Assembly (NCBI GenBank): GCA_963920525.1
Contig: OY986438.1
Coordinates: forward strand, 53,579,753 to 53,643,752
Reading direction: 5' to 3'
From: Dichetophora obliterata
Taxonomy: Eukaryota; Arthropoda; Insecta; Diptera; Sciomyzidae
Length of the DNA stretch: 64,000 nt
The notes under the pieces are model-generated. The model was given only the letters and a program-made list of their open reading frames with translations, searched no databases and was not told where the DNA came from. The position numbers and the translations under genes were made by a program. Positions 20,547-31,486 of this stretch are shown here, in pieces. The stretch's first letter is position 1. Each line of letters starts with the position of its first letter.

Positions 20547-20753
20547 GCGTTTTCTTTTCTCGTGATAACGTTGCATTTATTCTGTCCTGCGCCGTGGCTA
20601 TCAAATTTTCGTGTTCTTTTCTCAGCATATTCATAGGGTTGCGTGTTCTTTTCTCAAAATGTTGCACTCTGATCCGGCAAAAGTGCGACATTTTCTACCC
20701 TTGTGAAATCGTAAAGGCGGAATGCAGCATTATCACGAGAAAAGAAAACTTTA
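20547..20753. repeat. Foldback element
   Basis: The left arm GCGTTTTCTTTTCTCGTGAT and the right arm ATCACGAGAAAAGAAAAC are inverted around a core of about 150 bp. Weaker relatives (TTCTTGTTCTGTTCTCATTT) occur at about 20876-20916. The outer limits are uncertain. Confidence 0.65.
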
Positions 20754-21063
20754 TAACATTGAGCGTTGCCTAGCGAATTTTTATGTATTGTTTGTAATTT
20801 ATAAATAAAGATTTTGTTATAATGGAAGTAAATTGCATAGTTTTATTATTTAGCTGATTTTTGACAGGATTGCAGTTTTCTTGTTCTGTTCTCATTTGAA
20901 AAATGCAACATTTTCGCAGGGAGTATGGCAATATTTTCGTAATCTTGCCATATAATGAGGTGACATTTGGATCTAGAAAGGAAAACATCATAAAATTGTT
21001 ATCTGGTGAAACATATCTTCAGCTAATACTCAATATTAAAAAAACCAACCAACGCAACAAAGA

Positions 21064-21275
21064 ATATTGGATCAGTTGGTAGTGTATAGGACTATCAATC
21101 GAAGGGTTACGAGTTCGAGTCTCACTGCATACAAAAAAAAATTTTTAATTTTATATTCTCTTCGTGTAACAGACGCAAGCAAAAAGCAACAACAATTCTA
21201 AGAAAAAGGTGTATGGAAAAAAGTGTCGTTTTTGATATTTCACTCGAGCAAGTCACAAAACGAGGCGTAAAAAGT
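21064..21275 (+). repeat. tRNA-derived SINE, family B, copy 2
   Basis: Box A-like TCAGTTGGTAGTG (21072-21084) and box B-like GAGTTCGAGTCTC (from 21111) are present, then the same body as the copy at 16243-16452. The head is better preserved than in copy 1. It is not a true tRNA: the ends do not pair as an acceptor stem. Confidence 0.78.
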
Positions 21276-21545
21276 TCTCGTCGGCAAACGAACGAGGCTT
21301 AAGACAAAGGCTCAGTTTTACATAAAGATGCTATAAGTAAATTGTCAGGGCAAATTTTTGTCACGCAATGTCATATTATATGCACAATCTGGCCCTATTA
21401 TCTGCAATTTTATCATATTTTTAAAAAGCACCAATTAATAATGGAATTGGGTTGACTCTCATAATTTTTGTTATTTTCAACTTTTTATTGATATTATAGG
21501 TTAAAGCTCCAATAAATATGGTATAGTTTATAAACATTTTTTTAT

Positions 21546-21882
21546 TATGTTAATTTTCTATGAATTAAATACAAATTCTATATGTTTGATAGTTTAGATC
21601 ATTCCTGATTTTAAATACAAATTCTAGTTGTTTGATAGTTTAAAATCGTTTATTGAGCTGTAAGTCAGGTTAGAACAATTAATTGCCCTAACGAATTTTT
21701 CCAAAGAAACAACAACAACATTTTCAATATGAAAAGGAAAACATCAATAGCTGATTTTATTGCAATTTCGGCCCTGCTACAGGCTTCATCAGAAATCTTT
21801 GAGATGCCGGCGGGGATCGAACCCGGTCCATGACCGCCGTGCAGGCGGATTAGCGCACTACACCAGAGAGGCGATGAGATTT
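21546..21882 (-). repeat. tRNA-derived SINE, family A, copy 1
   Basis: On the minus strand the element begins AAATCTCATCGCCTCT, has box A TGGTGTAGTGCG (21865-21854) and box B GGTTCGATCC (21823-21814), a body with ATTTCTGATGAAGCC and a GTT-type microsatellite, and a 3' tail in which a unit containing AGAATTTGTATTTAA repeats twice. The copy at 47061-47385 shares all these parts. The tRNA-like head cannot close an acceptor stem. Confidence 0.85.
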
Positions 21883-22213
21883 CAGTGTAGTTTAGTAAAC
21901 CTGGTGAAATATCCTACGATTAAAAGTACCATTTGTATTTGCTTAACAAGTGCATAAAATTTGGTTGTGATCCTTGGCATAGTATTCGAGTAATGCTTTC
22001 CACCGGTTTCAAACAAAACGTTTCAAGAAAAACGTGTTTAAAGTTTTTACACTTAACTTTAGTAGAAATCAGAAATTTGAGTTTCTTGCAACAAGAAAAT
22101 AATTTACTCAGTTATCAAAAAAATTTTCCAGTATTTATATGCTTAATCTTGAGAATTTATTTTCTTAATGTTGTTATGTATATTATTTCAACCACATCAT
22201 TACATTGCGAATG

Positions 22214-22296
22214 ACTCAGTTGGCAAAGGCTTTATTATTAACTCTTATTTTTATTGGATTCTTGAGTAGTGGGTTCAAATCCCATCAGAGACATTT
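22214..22296 (+). repeat. tRNA-like sequence, probable SINE head
   Basis: GACTCAGTTGGCAAAGG resembles box A, and GGGTTCAAATCCCATC about 50 nt further resembles box B. The spacing is long for a simple tRNA. No second copy was found, so the SINE assignment is tentative. Confidence 0.45.
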
Positions 22297-22470
22297 TGTT
22301 TTGTTTTTGTTTTTCTCTCTTTCAGAGATAGAGTTTTGTTTTGTTTTTTAGGGATTTCAATTTATTTTTTGCATTAGTTTCTTATAAAAGCAAAGCGAAC
22401 GCGTTAATTTTCTTACTCTGTGCTCGTTCTCTGTGCTCCTAATGAAGCAAATACAGCGATAAAAAAGTTA

Positions 22471-22693
22471 ACAACTGTGATGGTCGAATGGATAAGCCCA
22501 CACAATTACACTCATGCGGCCGAGGTTCAAGTCTCCGAATAACGGTAATTTTTCATTTCAATTAAATTTATTGTTAGTAATACACGTAGAAATCTATTAG
22601 CTAAATTTGTATATGAAATTAATCAAGACTTGCGCTTATTTCTCTCTCAGCCACTTCAAAATTACGCTATATTTCAGGTGAAAAATTGATCCT
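22471..22693 (+). repeat. tRNA-derived SINE, family C, copy 1
   Basis: The head AACTGTGATGGTCGAATGG, with box B-like GAGGTTCAAGTCTCC (22522-22536), and the tail CAGCCACTTCAAAATTA are shared with the minus-strand copy at 35075-35260. It is likely polymerase III driven and mobilised by a LINE. Confidence 0.7.
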
Positions 22694-23527
22694 GAATACC
22701 AAGCATGTTGCTGCTTGCTTTAAGTAATTTTTTAATGAAATGTTAATTTCGATATTACAGGAAATATAAGCTTGAAATTAAAAAAAATTTCGACTGGAAT
22801 ATTTATTTTAATATCGCAGAAAATATTGTCTTAATTTGAGGCGATATTTTCTGAAGTGAAAATTTCGATAGATCAGCAAATATCCGTTTGCTTTAAGTAG
22901 ATTTTGACTGGAATATTTATTTTGATACATCAGAAAATATTTTACTTGATTTAAGCTTATATTCGTTGAGCGCTATCTGTGGCAGCGATTTTCTTAATCC
23001 CTACTGAATATGAGTATATTTTTATATACGTGTTCACACGTTTGTGCTTATAACTAGAGATGGGCATGTCCCGTTATTTTTCCATGCCACGACGCGACAC
23101 GTCGTGTTAAATATGTAAATATTTTTAACGAAAAAAAAAATATGTAAATTTACACACACAAAAAAAGACACTTTTTTATAAACAAATTGTAAAAAACAAT
23201 ATTTCTAGTAATAATTAATCAAAAGTATTAGGTATATACAAAGGCCAATACCTAAAATATGTAAGCAAAATTTCGAGTTGATATCTTAATTACTTTCTAA
23301 GGTATAGTCCACAGCGAGGGAAAAAACATGTTTTGAGAAAAACGTGACTAAAGTATTCGTTCTTGTTCTCTGTACTCTCGATGCTCATCACTTCACTGAC
23401 TTTCTAGGAGCTTTTTAGACTTTCGATTGAGCTTAAAACATTGAAAATGTTTTCTTTACGTTGTAAATGAATATTAAAAAAAAAAACAAATGCAAAAATT
23501 TAAAATTCTGGAGCAGGTTCCCCCTTA
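22694..23527. repeat. Spacer with a diverged direct repeat
   Basis: GACTGGAATATTTATTTT-AT occurs at about 22793 and 22907, with further matches around GCTTTAAGTA, marking two or three diverged tandem units between about 22708 and 22950. The rest is unassigned AT-rich DNA. Confidence 0.5.
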
Positions 23528-23766
23528 AGGCCAGTTTTTCAGTACGAGTTTAAAGTCTAGTCAAATTAAACTGAGCTTAACTCACCAGAAGTGGACGTTT
23601 AAACTCGGTTTAAGTGCAATAGAAACACATTTTATGAAAATTTAAGTCAATTTAACTTCAACGAATGCTAATATATCTAGTTAAACTGAGTTTAAACGTA
23701 TAAATTTGGTGAGTTAAGCTAGGTCTAATTTGACTAAAGTTTAAACTCGTACTGAAAAACTGGCCC
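23528..23766. mobile_element. PIF/Harbinger-type MITE, copy 1
   Basis: A 239-bp foldback is flanked by TTA (23525-23527 and 23767-23769). The ends are inverted and include GGCCAGTTTTTCAGTACGAG, with long internal pairing (CTAGTCAAATTAAACTGAGC and its mirror). A 3-bp TTA duplication with GGGCC-like ends fits PIF/Harbinger. A second copy lies at 28988-29221. Confidence 0.85.
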
Positions 23767-23769
23767 TTA

Positions 23770-26217
23770 ATGTATTAGTAATTCTCCTGTATATTTAATC
23801 CTCTCTTATATGCGATACCAACTATTTTACCAGTTGTCACAGATGAAATTACATTTATGTGTAATAGGTTGTTGTATAATTTTTCCACTTTCTAAAAGTA
23901 AAGAATTAACAGCTGCTTAACAAATTGAGTCCTTGCAATAGCACATCGTTAAATGCGTACCCATCTTAGCAACATATGAGTTAACGCCACTACTGCCACA
24001 TCTTCGCCAAAAGCGTTGCGAATCCGATCACATCTGCGAGGTTGGGTCGATAACATTGCCAAGTGTTACAAGGAATGGGCTAGCAGGAAAACGCCCTCCT
24101 ATTATCGTTGCACCTTCGTGGGCCGCACTCAAGTGTGAACTCTCAATCATTTAATTGTCAGTGAGCTGCGAAAAAAGTGCAGACTATACGCCCACTCAAC
24201 GCACAAAAATACTGTAATGTTGCATCTCATCGCCTTCCAATAACTGTCAGACTCTAGCAGATTTTTAACAAATTTAGTATCAGAGGATGGCTATTCCTAA
24301 TGTGGTTGCACTTGAAGGTGCAACAGAAAAATCTTTGCTGCTGATGACTCTTCAGAAATAAATTAAAAATTAATACAAGAACAAAGAGCAACGGCGGCAG
24401 AACGTCCTCCAAGCAACGCTAGCTCACTCTTGATTCGACTGACTTCATGCTTAATCAATGAACGCAGGGTGAAACCATGCATCCCTTTGATCTGATGCGG
24501 CCGCAAGCAGGGGTATCAAAACGAGATCAATACGAAAACGAGCCTGTTACTACGAATACATATGTAAAGATTTTCTTGAACAAGGAATAAATTTAAAATC
24601 GAATGAAATTTTAACGAGCCCACAAAAATGTTCGCGGACCGCCCGAGTTGCTGTCCATTTATGTGCTACAAAAGGTGTGCGTCGACGCTCTCCTGATGCC
24701 TCTGTGCTATTTAGAGTCTAATTCTTTGAGCGTGAAGCTCACAACGAATTCCCGATGGATTTCAATTTATTTAGTTCCCATTAATGTCATTTTGCATCAT
24801 GAATTATGATGTCTTCTCGTAAATGTGTTGGAGTAATCGTTTTTTCACGCCTGATACTGAGCGCATTGTTTGATGTGTGAAGAAGATTTTGTATGCGAGG
24901 CGCAAATTATATGAATTAGTAACGCCTTCAAAACAATGAGCACGAAGATGCTATATTTGTTTTCAATGCAGAGCCATTGCATATTTGGAAACACTGTGGA
25001 ACGAATGCAAAATAAAGAGGATTTGACAATATTTTGATCTTACGCAGCTGTCAGCTTCTTTGTGAAAAGCGTTATTGTTTACGAATCGGCAAATATTTTG
25101 CGCAGCTTCTACATTTTGGTGTCTTTTTTTACCTTTGACCTGAATTTGAAGCGAAAATCTATTTTCTTAAATTACAGCTTCTTAAATTGCCGAATAATTA
25201 ACTGTGCCTAAGGAACTGCTCTTCGACTCAAAAGCTTATAAGTTTCTTTAAACTTGTTACTTCAACAAGTAAATAAAGTGAAGAAAAATTCCACTTTTCA
25301 CTTCATTGTCAAAACATAAACAGCTCATTTCTTGGCCCTGGACTTATTTGCATCAAATATATTTTATTTGCATGAAATTTATAAGTTCTAAAGAACGTAG
25401 CAGATTATTTACATTTAATCAACTCAAAATTGTTCAAAGGATAAATGATTTTTTTTTCTCTAGTAATCATGAAAAGCAATTTCAGTTTACAAGGAAAACT
25501 TTCTTATAATAACAAAATGGTTAGCTTAACATATAAATATTCCAATAACAAAACTTGGAAGCTACAGAACAGTGTTGATAATATTAGAATATAAATCGGA
25601 TAGTCCTTCAACGATAATTATTGTGTACAAAGTGAGTTTTAATCATGCCCTTGATACATGATGCTCTTCTCTCTTTTAACAGCATTTTTTAATTAATGCT
25701 TCTGAAATAGCTCAAATGGTTCTTAACAGAATAGAAAATCTTTTCTACTAATTAGTTCGAACTTTTAAAAGAGTAATTTTAAGTAGGTTTTTAAATTTTT
25801 ATGTTAATTTCAAGTTAAAGAAAATATGAGGGTTAAAAGAACAGTTCTATTCAACATATTAGAATTTTAAGTACTACTTCCAGCACTTCTACATTCTACG
25901 TTCAAAACATTTGATTGAAGAAATAAAATATAGTATAAATCTAAAAATATGCAATTTGACTATTTGTCAACGCCTTTAAAACAAGCTATTGATACAATAT
26001 TGGCTAATAAGCTTCTTACTTCATATATTCAAAAGATATCGTTCTGTGTTATCATATTAAAAACACACTGAAAAAATTATATACTGTTAGAACAAACACT
26101 TTTCACTGGTCAGAACTATTACAAGAAAGCATTTAACAAAACAACGCATTCTTTGCAATAACAATTAACTCCTAAAGCCAACAATTTCTTTGTTATTATG
26201 ACCACAGATAACCAGAT
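23770..26217. other. Mostly unique intergenic or intronic DNA
   Basis: No gene or repeat recognised. The part at about 23950-24550 is richer in GC than its surroundings, and one frame there is open for about 40 codons without matching any family I know. Parts at 24750-25060 have the look of non-repetitive sequence. Confidence 0.4.
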
Positions 26218-26371
26218 AGGAAACTTCGATTTTGCAGTCAAAAATCAGCTGATCTGAGATTGGTTTTGCAATTTGTGAAACTCACGTATTGTGTACGTGA
26301 GTTCACCTTTTTTCACCTCATAGCTGTCAATGTTGTTTAATGTCGGATGCTAAAAATCGAAGTTTCCTAAA
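26218..26371. repeat. Small MITE with AGGAAACTTCGATTTT ends
   Basis: The inverted ends are TAGGAAACTTCGATTTT (left) and AAAATCGAAGTTTCCTA (right). The centre is a perfect 10-bp hairpin, AACTCACGTA and TACGTGAGTT (26279-26303). The left end and about 25 bp outside it reappear inverted near 32472-32515, so the true repeat is longer than the part called. Confidence 0.7.
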
Positions 26372-26468
26372 TTGTAAATTTTTGTGTTAATCAGTTAAAT
26401 CGTTTCATTATTAAAGAAACTTGTGTGAAAAATAACAGAAAATCTAATAATTAATCATTAATAAAGAA

Positions 26469-27457
26469 ATGGCAAACAGAAAATTGATGTGTGTGCTGTT
26501 GTTGGCTTTGGCAACTTTGCCAGCGCAGATCCTTTGTGATGCTGGTAAAAAGGAGGAAGACTGCAGTGGATCTACACTTTCTGATGAATATCTATGAGCG
26601 CCTAACAAATTATATCCTAGATGCATCGCACAATCAAACAAATGTTTTGGTGACCATCTATCAACGTAGCACTGAGATATGTAAGAAGCGCTATGTTAAA
26701 CCTACTATTGGGACGGATACCCATTTGGATCTGTTTCGTAAGTCAAAGCGTGTATTTGCTAATCGTCAAATGTTAGCGCCGCGCCAGATTTTTGCGTTCC
26801 GCGATAATGTTGCTCGTCTGGAAAATAAAAGTTACGGCTACGTGCCAATCATATGATGCAGATCTGAGAGTTTTCCAAGTGAAATGCAAGGTATTTAGTC
26901 ATGATGCAGTGCGATACCTCCATTGGTGCGTCGGAATCTGCATACGTTGCATCAGACTGTGCTGCGTGCTCGAGAGCAGCCCTTGGTGAAGGTAGGATAG
27001 TAAAAAGACAATTTAAATATAAGTTGGTTTAACTTTGATATATTTCTTAGCCAATTCTTGCAACAGCCGAAGTCGTCAAGGGAAATTTTAAAAAGATAGA
27101 GCAAATTTAATTCATCAGTCCGTATGAACGCTACTTGGCTATGTTGCTGCCCATTGCGGACAAGGAAAAACGAGAAGAGGCTGCACGCATAGAGGCGGAG
27201 AATAAGAAACGACAGTTGTGTCCAAATGAACCTACGCTGATGATCAAACAAGCGGTATTTTTATGAAACATTTTTATTAGTTTAAATATAATTGTGTGCT
27301 ATGTACTTTACAGCTGCCCGAATGTATGAACACAGGCGAAACTGATGAGCTATATAGCTTGCCAATTAAGGAGATGCTTAGGCGAAAATATGAAGATATT
27401 TGTGGCAAAGAACGGTTTATCAACAAATCAGCATTAAAAATTTTAAAATGTTTTTGA
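26469..27457 (+). pseudogene. Broken three-exon gene for an unrecognised secreted protein
   Basis: Exon 1 begins with an ATG at 26469 followed by a clear signal peptide (MANRKLMCVLLLALATLPAQ, then CDAGKKEEDC). A frameshift near 26570 moves the frame to one open to 26854 (NIYERLTNYILDASHNQT... FAFRDNVARLENKSYGYVPI). Splice-like sites bound a 59-nt intron (GT at 26992, AG at 27050) and a second (GT at 27255, AG at 27313). Exon 2 encodes ISPYERYLAMLLPIADKEKR but has a TAA just before it. Exon 3 (27314-27457) is open to its stop and joins exon 2 in phase. I do not recognise the family. Two frameshifts and one stop argue for a pseudogene, though assembly errors cannot be excluded. The preserved introns mean it is not a processed copy. 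Confidence 0.6.
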
Positions 27458-27484
27458 GCTTTTATTAGAAAATTATTCATAATA

Positions 27485-28380
27485 ATGGTGATTATCTAAC
27501 TATCTTATTTTTGTATAATTTTACATAAAACACAAAAGAATCATGTCTAAGTTTTTTAACGAGGATTTTTATCAGGTATATCAGTGCATTGCTAGAGTTT
27601 GTGTACAAGACATCAAAAAATAAGATATGTTGTGAGAGTTACTTGCTCTCACCAACAAAAAAACAATTCAACGAAAGTTACTTTTACAGTGAATGAATGA
27701 ACCGAAAAGCCCTTAAAAAATTACTAAGTGAGAAACATATCGCACACCCACTTCAAAAGTGCACAACTCAAAATTTATACATATTCAGGAGGAGCAAAAA
27801 ACAATTTTTTCTTCAAGTGACTTCATACAAAACAAAAAAAAACAAAACGATTTTTTTTAATTAAAGACTTACTGCATTATTCTGTATCACGAACAAGCAC
27901 ACCAATGATGAGAAAGACACAAGAAGTAATACAATTTTGTATGGAAGAGAATATTGCTTCTCGTGTCTTTCTCCTCGTTGGTGAGCATCTTCGTGATACA
28001 GAATAATGCAGTAAGAATATGTGTACAAAATTAAAACTGCCAATGTAGATGATCACTACAAACAGTTTTACACGAAAAGGTCTAAATTTCGAAATTTTGA
28101 GCTGTGCACTTCTGAAGTGGGTGTGCGATATGTTTGTCACTTATTAATTTTTTAAATGTTTTTCGGTTCATTCATTTACTGAAAAAGTAACTTCCGTCGT
28201 ATTGTTGTTTTTTTTGGTGAGAGCAAGTAACTCTCACAAAATATCTTAATTTTGACGTCTTGTACGGAAACTCCAGCAATGCATTGGTATACACAAAAAT
28301 CCTCGTTAAAATAACTTAGATATGATTCTTTTATATTTTATGTAAAATGATACAAAAAGAAAATAATTAAATACTTTCAC
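27485..28380. repeat. Large foldback element with a MITE in its centre
   Basis: The left arm (about 27500-27770) and the right arm (about 28105-28370) are inverted copies: for example GAGAGTTACTTGCTCTCACC against GGTGAGAGCAAGTAACTCTC, and CATATCGCACACCCACTTC against GAAGTGGGTGTGCGATATG. The loop holds the palindromic MITE at 27868-28015. A third copy of CTTTTGAAGTGGGTGTGCGA lies just outside at about 28381, suggesting a tandem or nested arrangement. Confidence 0.78.
27868..28015. repeat. Palindromic MITE, copy 2
   Basis: The ends are perfect inverted repeats, CTTACTGCATTATTCTGTAT and its complement, and the body matches the hairpin at 4561-4700. The loop orientation is reversed relative to copy 1. 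Confidence 0.82.
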
Positions 28381-28900
28381 TTTTGAAGTGGGTGTGCGAT
28401 ATGTGTTTATGTATATAGAAGAAATATTTTTAATCTTAGTATTTAGTATTATTGATCTAGATTCTGGACTACTCAGCATAAAATAAAAAATATTATTTTG
28501 TATTTTAAAAAATATAAGATTTTCAATCAATATATTAACAACTATGGAGTCATGTGCTGTAGCGGAGCTAAAATTTTCAGTTTATCCAACGAAATATTAA
28601 CAATTTTTGTATCTTTTGTTTTAGCAGAGCTGTAATCGTCCAAAGTTAGAATTTAGAAAACAACTGTTGATTAAGTGTATTTTTACATGAAAAACACATT
28701 TTAAATTTGGACGAATTTAATATTCTTATTATTAAAATTTTGAAAGAAAAATAACTCTCAATAAATCTGTAGCACAACTATATTTTAAAAAATTTTTAAT
28801 AAAAATCGGACCAGTAGCTTTGCAGTAAAGTCGTAACTTTTAATTTTCACTTCAATTTTATATAATAGTATAGATAAACATTAAAGACCACTCCCACGAA

Positions 28901-29750
28901 TTAAGCCTCAGCTTCGGTCTTAAGCTTGGTGATGTAGGCGGCCTTGTGCACTGCTTAGACTTCCTTTCAGGGTTGGTGAGTTTCTTAGGGCCAATTTGTC
29001 AGTGTGAGTTTAAACTCTAGTCAAATTAAACCTAGCTTAATTCACCAAAAGTGGTCGTTTAAACTCGGTTTATCTAGATATTTTAGCATTCGTTGATGTT
29101 AAATTGACTTAAAATATCATGTGTTTCTTTTTTGCCTAAACGGAGTTTAAGCGTCCAATTTTGGTGAGTTAAGCTAGGTTTAATTTGACTAGAGTTTAAA
29201 CTCGCACTGACAAATTGGCCCTTAGCATTTCACCGTTTCTTGGAAACTCCTGTCCGTCTACTCCTGCTGCCTTTTGAGTAGGATCGGCACGAATTTGTTG
29301 ATGAGCCTTTTTGTAAATTTCTTCAATATTATCAGCGCGGATTCCCAACTTGATGTAACTGCTGAATTGGCGTTTGAAGGCTTCTTCCTCAAGAGTGCGC
29401 ATATAATCGGCAACATGTTGACTTAAGATATGTGAACGATGAACATCGGCATTGAAGCTTTTGGTCTCTGCAGAGTAGCCAGGGAAACGCTTGACGGAGT
29501 GTGGAATATTCAAACCACAATCGACAGCAACTTTCATGGCACTGAATACACGGCACCAGTAGTGGTAAGTGCTAAACCGACATCTAAGTAACAACGGAAT
29601 GCACCTGGTCCCATCATCGACAGGTTCAACATTGTATTCCTCACTGGTAACTTCAGAGCAACCAGCATAAATCGAGTCTGAACCCAATTTGTTGAGCACA
29701 CGACGTACCACCAAGCCAGTGCAGTAGACGGCTTCAGTTCTGGCATAATT
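28901..29750 (-). pseudogene. Partial ribosomal protein L5 pseudogene
   Basis: The minus strand from 29750 encodes sequence close to eukaryotic RpL5, a 60S subunit protein that carries 5S r[23 protein letters not shown], then VEPVDDG, then after a frameshift [20 protein letters not shown], then back to [20 protein letters not shown] and [13 protein letters not shown]. After the MITE at 28988-29221 the C terminus resumes, AVHKAAYITKLKTEAEA followed by a stop at 28901. An in-frame stop, at least two frameshifts and the insertion show it is dead. It starts exactly after a pyrimidine-rich AG (CTCTCAACAG), so an intron end is preserved and it is not a retrocopy. No upstream exons were found within the next kilobase. 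Confidence 0.9.
28988..29221. mobile_element. PIF/Harbinger-type MITE, copy 2, inside the RpL5 pseudogene
   Basis: The 234-bp foldback is flanked by TTA (28985-28987 and 29222-29224). The ends GGGCCAATTTGTCAGTG-GAG are inverted and match the copy at 23528-23766. It sits between the RpL5 body and its C-terminal codons. Confidence 0.87.
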
Positions 29751-30917
29751 CTGTTGAGAGACAAACGAATTAAACAATTAAGAATACCATTTTTACAACT
29801 TACATGAAATATATTTATTTATTTTCCTTGTTTGACACAAAACATTATTAGTGGTGAATTTATACAAACAGTGAAGTCGAACAGTGTTGCTGCGACGAAG
29901 TTAAAAAAGTACCCTAGAAAAGGTCCCAAATGTGTCCACTTTAGAAAAAAGAGCATCCACGTATCAAATTCGAAAAATAAATAATATATTCCTTTTTTTT
30001 AACACAAAAATAAAAACAAAAATTTTTCAAACAATGAAACCCTATTTTTGACGCTTTAATACCAATTGCACTAGAAAAAACGGCATATTTAACCTTTAGC
30101 TAAAATACATTTTTTCACTTTTTATTCGTGGAACATATGTATTAAAGCCTTCTAATTACAAATCTGAAAAAATTAATGGTCGCTCTCATCTGGTTTAGAA
30201 GTCATATCGCTCCAAAGTTGAAAAATGGGCTAAAAAAAACTTGCCATATCTTTGCTATATTCAAACAAAACTAAGCAAAATGGGCATTAAAAGAAAGGTA
30301 TTCCATTACCTATTCAATAATCTATTAACAATAAAATTCCATAAATTACTTTCTAAGAAATAACTCTTTTTATGTTCCAACTATTTTGCATCAAAAATAT
30401 TATCAGGTAGCCTTGACAATAACCTATTTTCTCACGAGCTGCAAACAAAATAAAACGAGCGTTCAATAACAGTTTTTTCAATACTTTTTTAAAGCACCAC
30501 CTCCTCCGCTGACATCGTACCGTGGATGTCATCTATCAACAAAGACAAAGATTAATTATGGAAATTATTAATTTGCATACATTATTTACAAATGATAAAA
30601 TAATAATTAAATATTATTATATAAAATAAATAATTTACATTATTTATTTATTTATTTTATTTATGTGACACAAAACATTTTTGATATCTCCATAGCAACC
30701 ATAGCACGCTCTCGTTTTGATTTTCTTTTGTTTGACATACAGTTATCGCAGCAAAAACTGCCGCTCCTACTTTATAATAATAAGACTATGGTATATTGTA
30801 ACACTCCACATAAAAAATAATTTTTTTATTTTGATAAATTTTCAAAATATGAGCCTGGACGGTGTTGGAGATTTTCACTCTTTTATTTGTAGTCAAAATA
30901 AAAACAAAGATTATTAA
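29751..30917. other. Intron remnant and unassigned sequence
   Basis: The first 50-100 bases (to about 29830) look like the intron end that precedes the RpL5 exon. Beyond that I see only AT-rich sequence. Confidence 0.45.
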
Positions 30918-31483
30918 TGGTATTCACTATACCATTTAAGCCCTGCAATTTGCTAAACTTAACAAATTTGTTAAGTCCTGTCAAAATTTTATATGGAAAA
31001 AGATTCAGCAAGTTAACAAGCTCAGCTCCGTGTTTTTGCTTAGCTGATACCATTTCTTAAGTTGGAAACGTCAACCTTATTGAGTGAAGTGATAAATCGT
31101 TTTTAGATTGAGTTCTAATAAGTACCATATTATTTTTGATTTGTAGCTTTAAATTCTAAAAACTGCTCCTTATTAAAAAAAAAAATAAAAACTTTGCTAC
31201 GGGGTTGGTAGAGATGCAAAACATTTCAAAGGTTCTGAATAGCAAATGTTTAAAAAGGGTTAACGAACTGTAATATAAAAATTTAAATACATTTTTTTAC
31301 AGAGTACTGGTTACACGAGTTATAAAAACAACATATTTTTAGTTGCAGAAGTCTGTCTTTCGATTTTGACAGTCAGTTTAGCACTTTATTGTAAAATGTC
31401 TTAGCAGGTTCATTCATATCCACAGCTGCTAACTTCAACAATTTAGCAGTTAAGCAGAACTTAACAAATTTTACTGAATACCA
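30918..31483. mobile_element. Candidate 566-bp non-autonomous element with TAA duplication
   Basis: The ends are inverted (TGGTATTCACTA and, from the right, TGGTATTCAGTA), followed inside by ACTTAACAAATTTGTTAAG-like sequence on both sides. TAA occurs immediately outside each end (30915-30917, 31484-31486). A 3-bp TWA duplication suggests PIF/Harbinger. The inner arms are weakly paired, so this is less certain than the other calls. Confidence 0.55.
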
Positions 31484-31486
31484 TAA

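Noticed and set aside
21809..21878. tRNA gene candidate on the minus strand
   Set aside because: Boxes A and B are present but the acceptor stem does not pair, and the sequence is the head of a repeated SINE.
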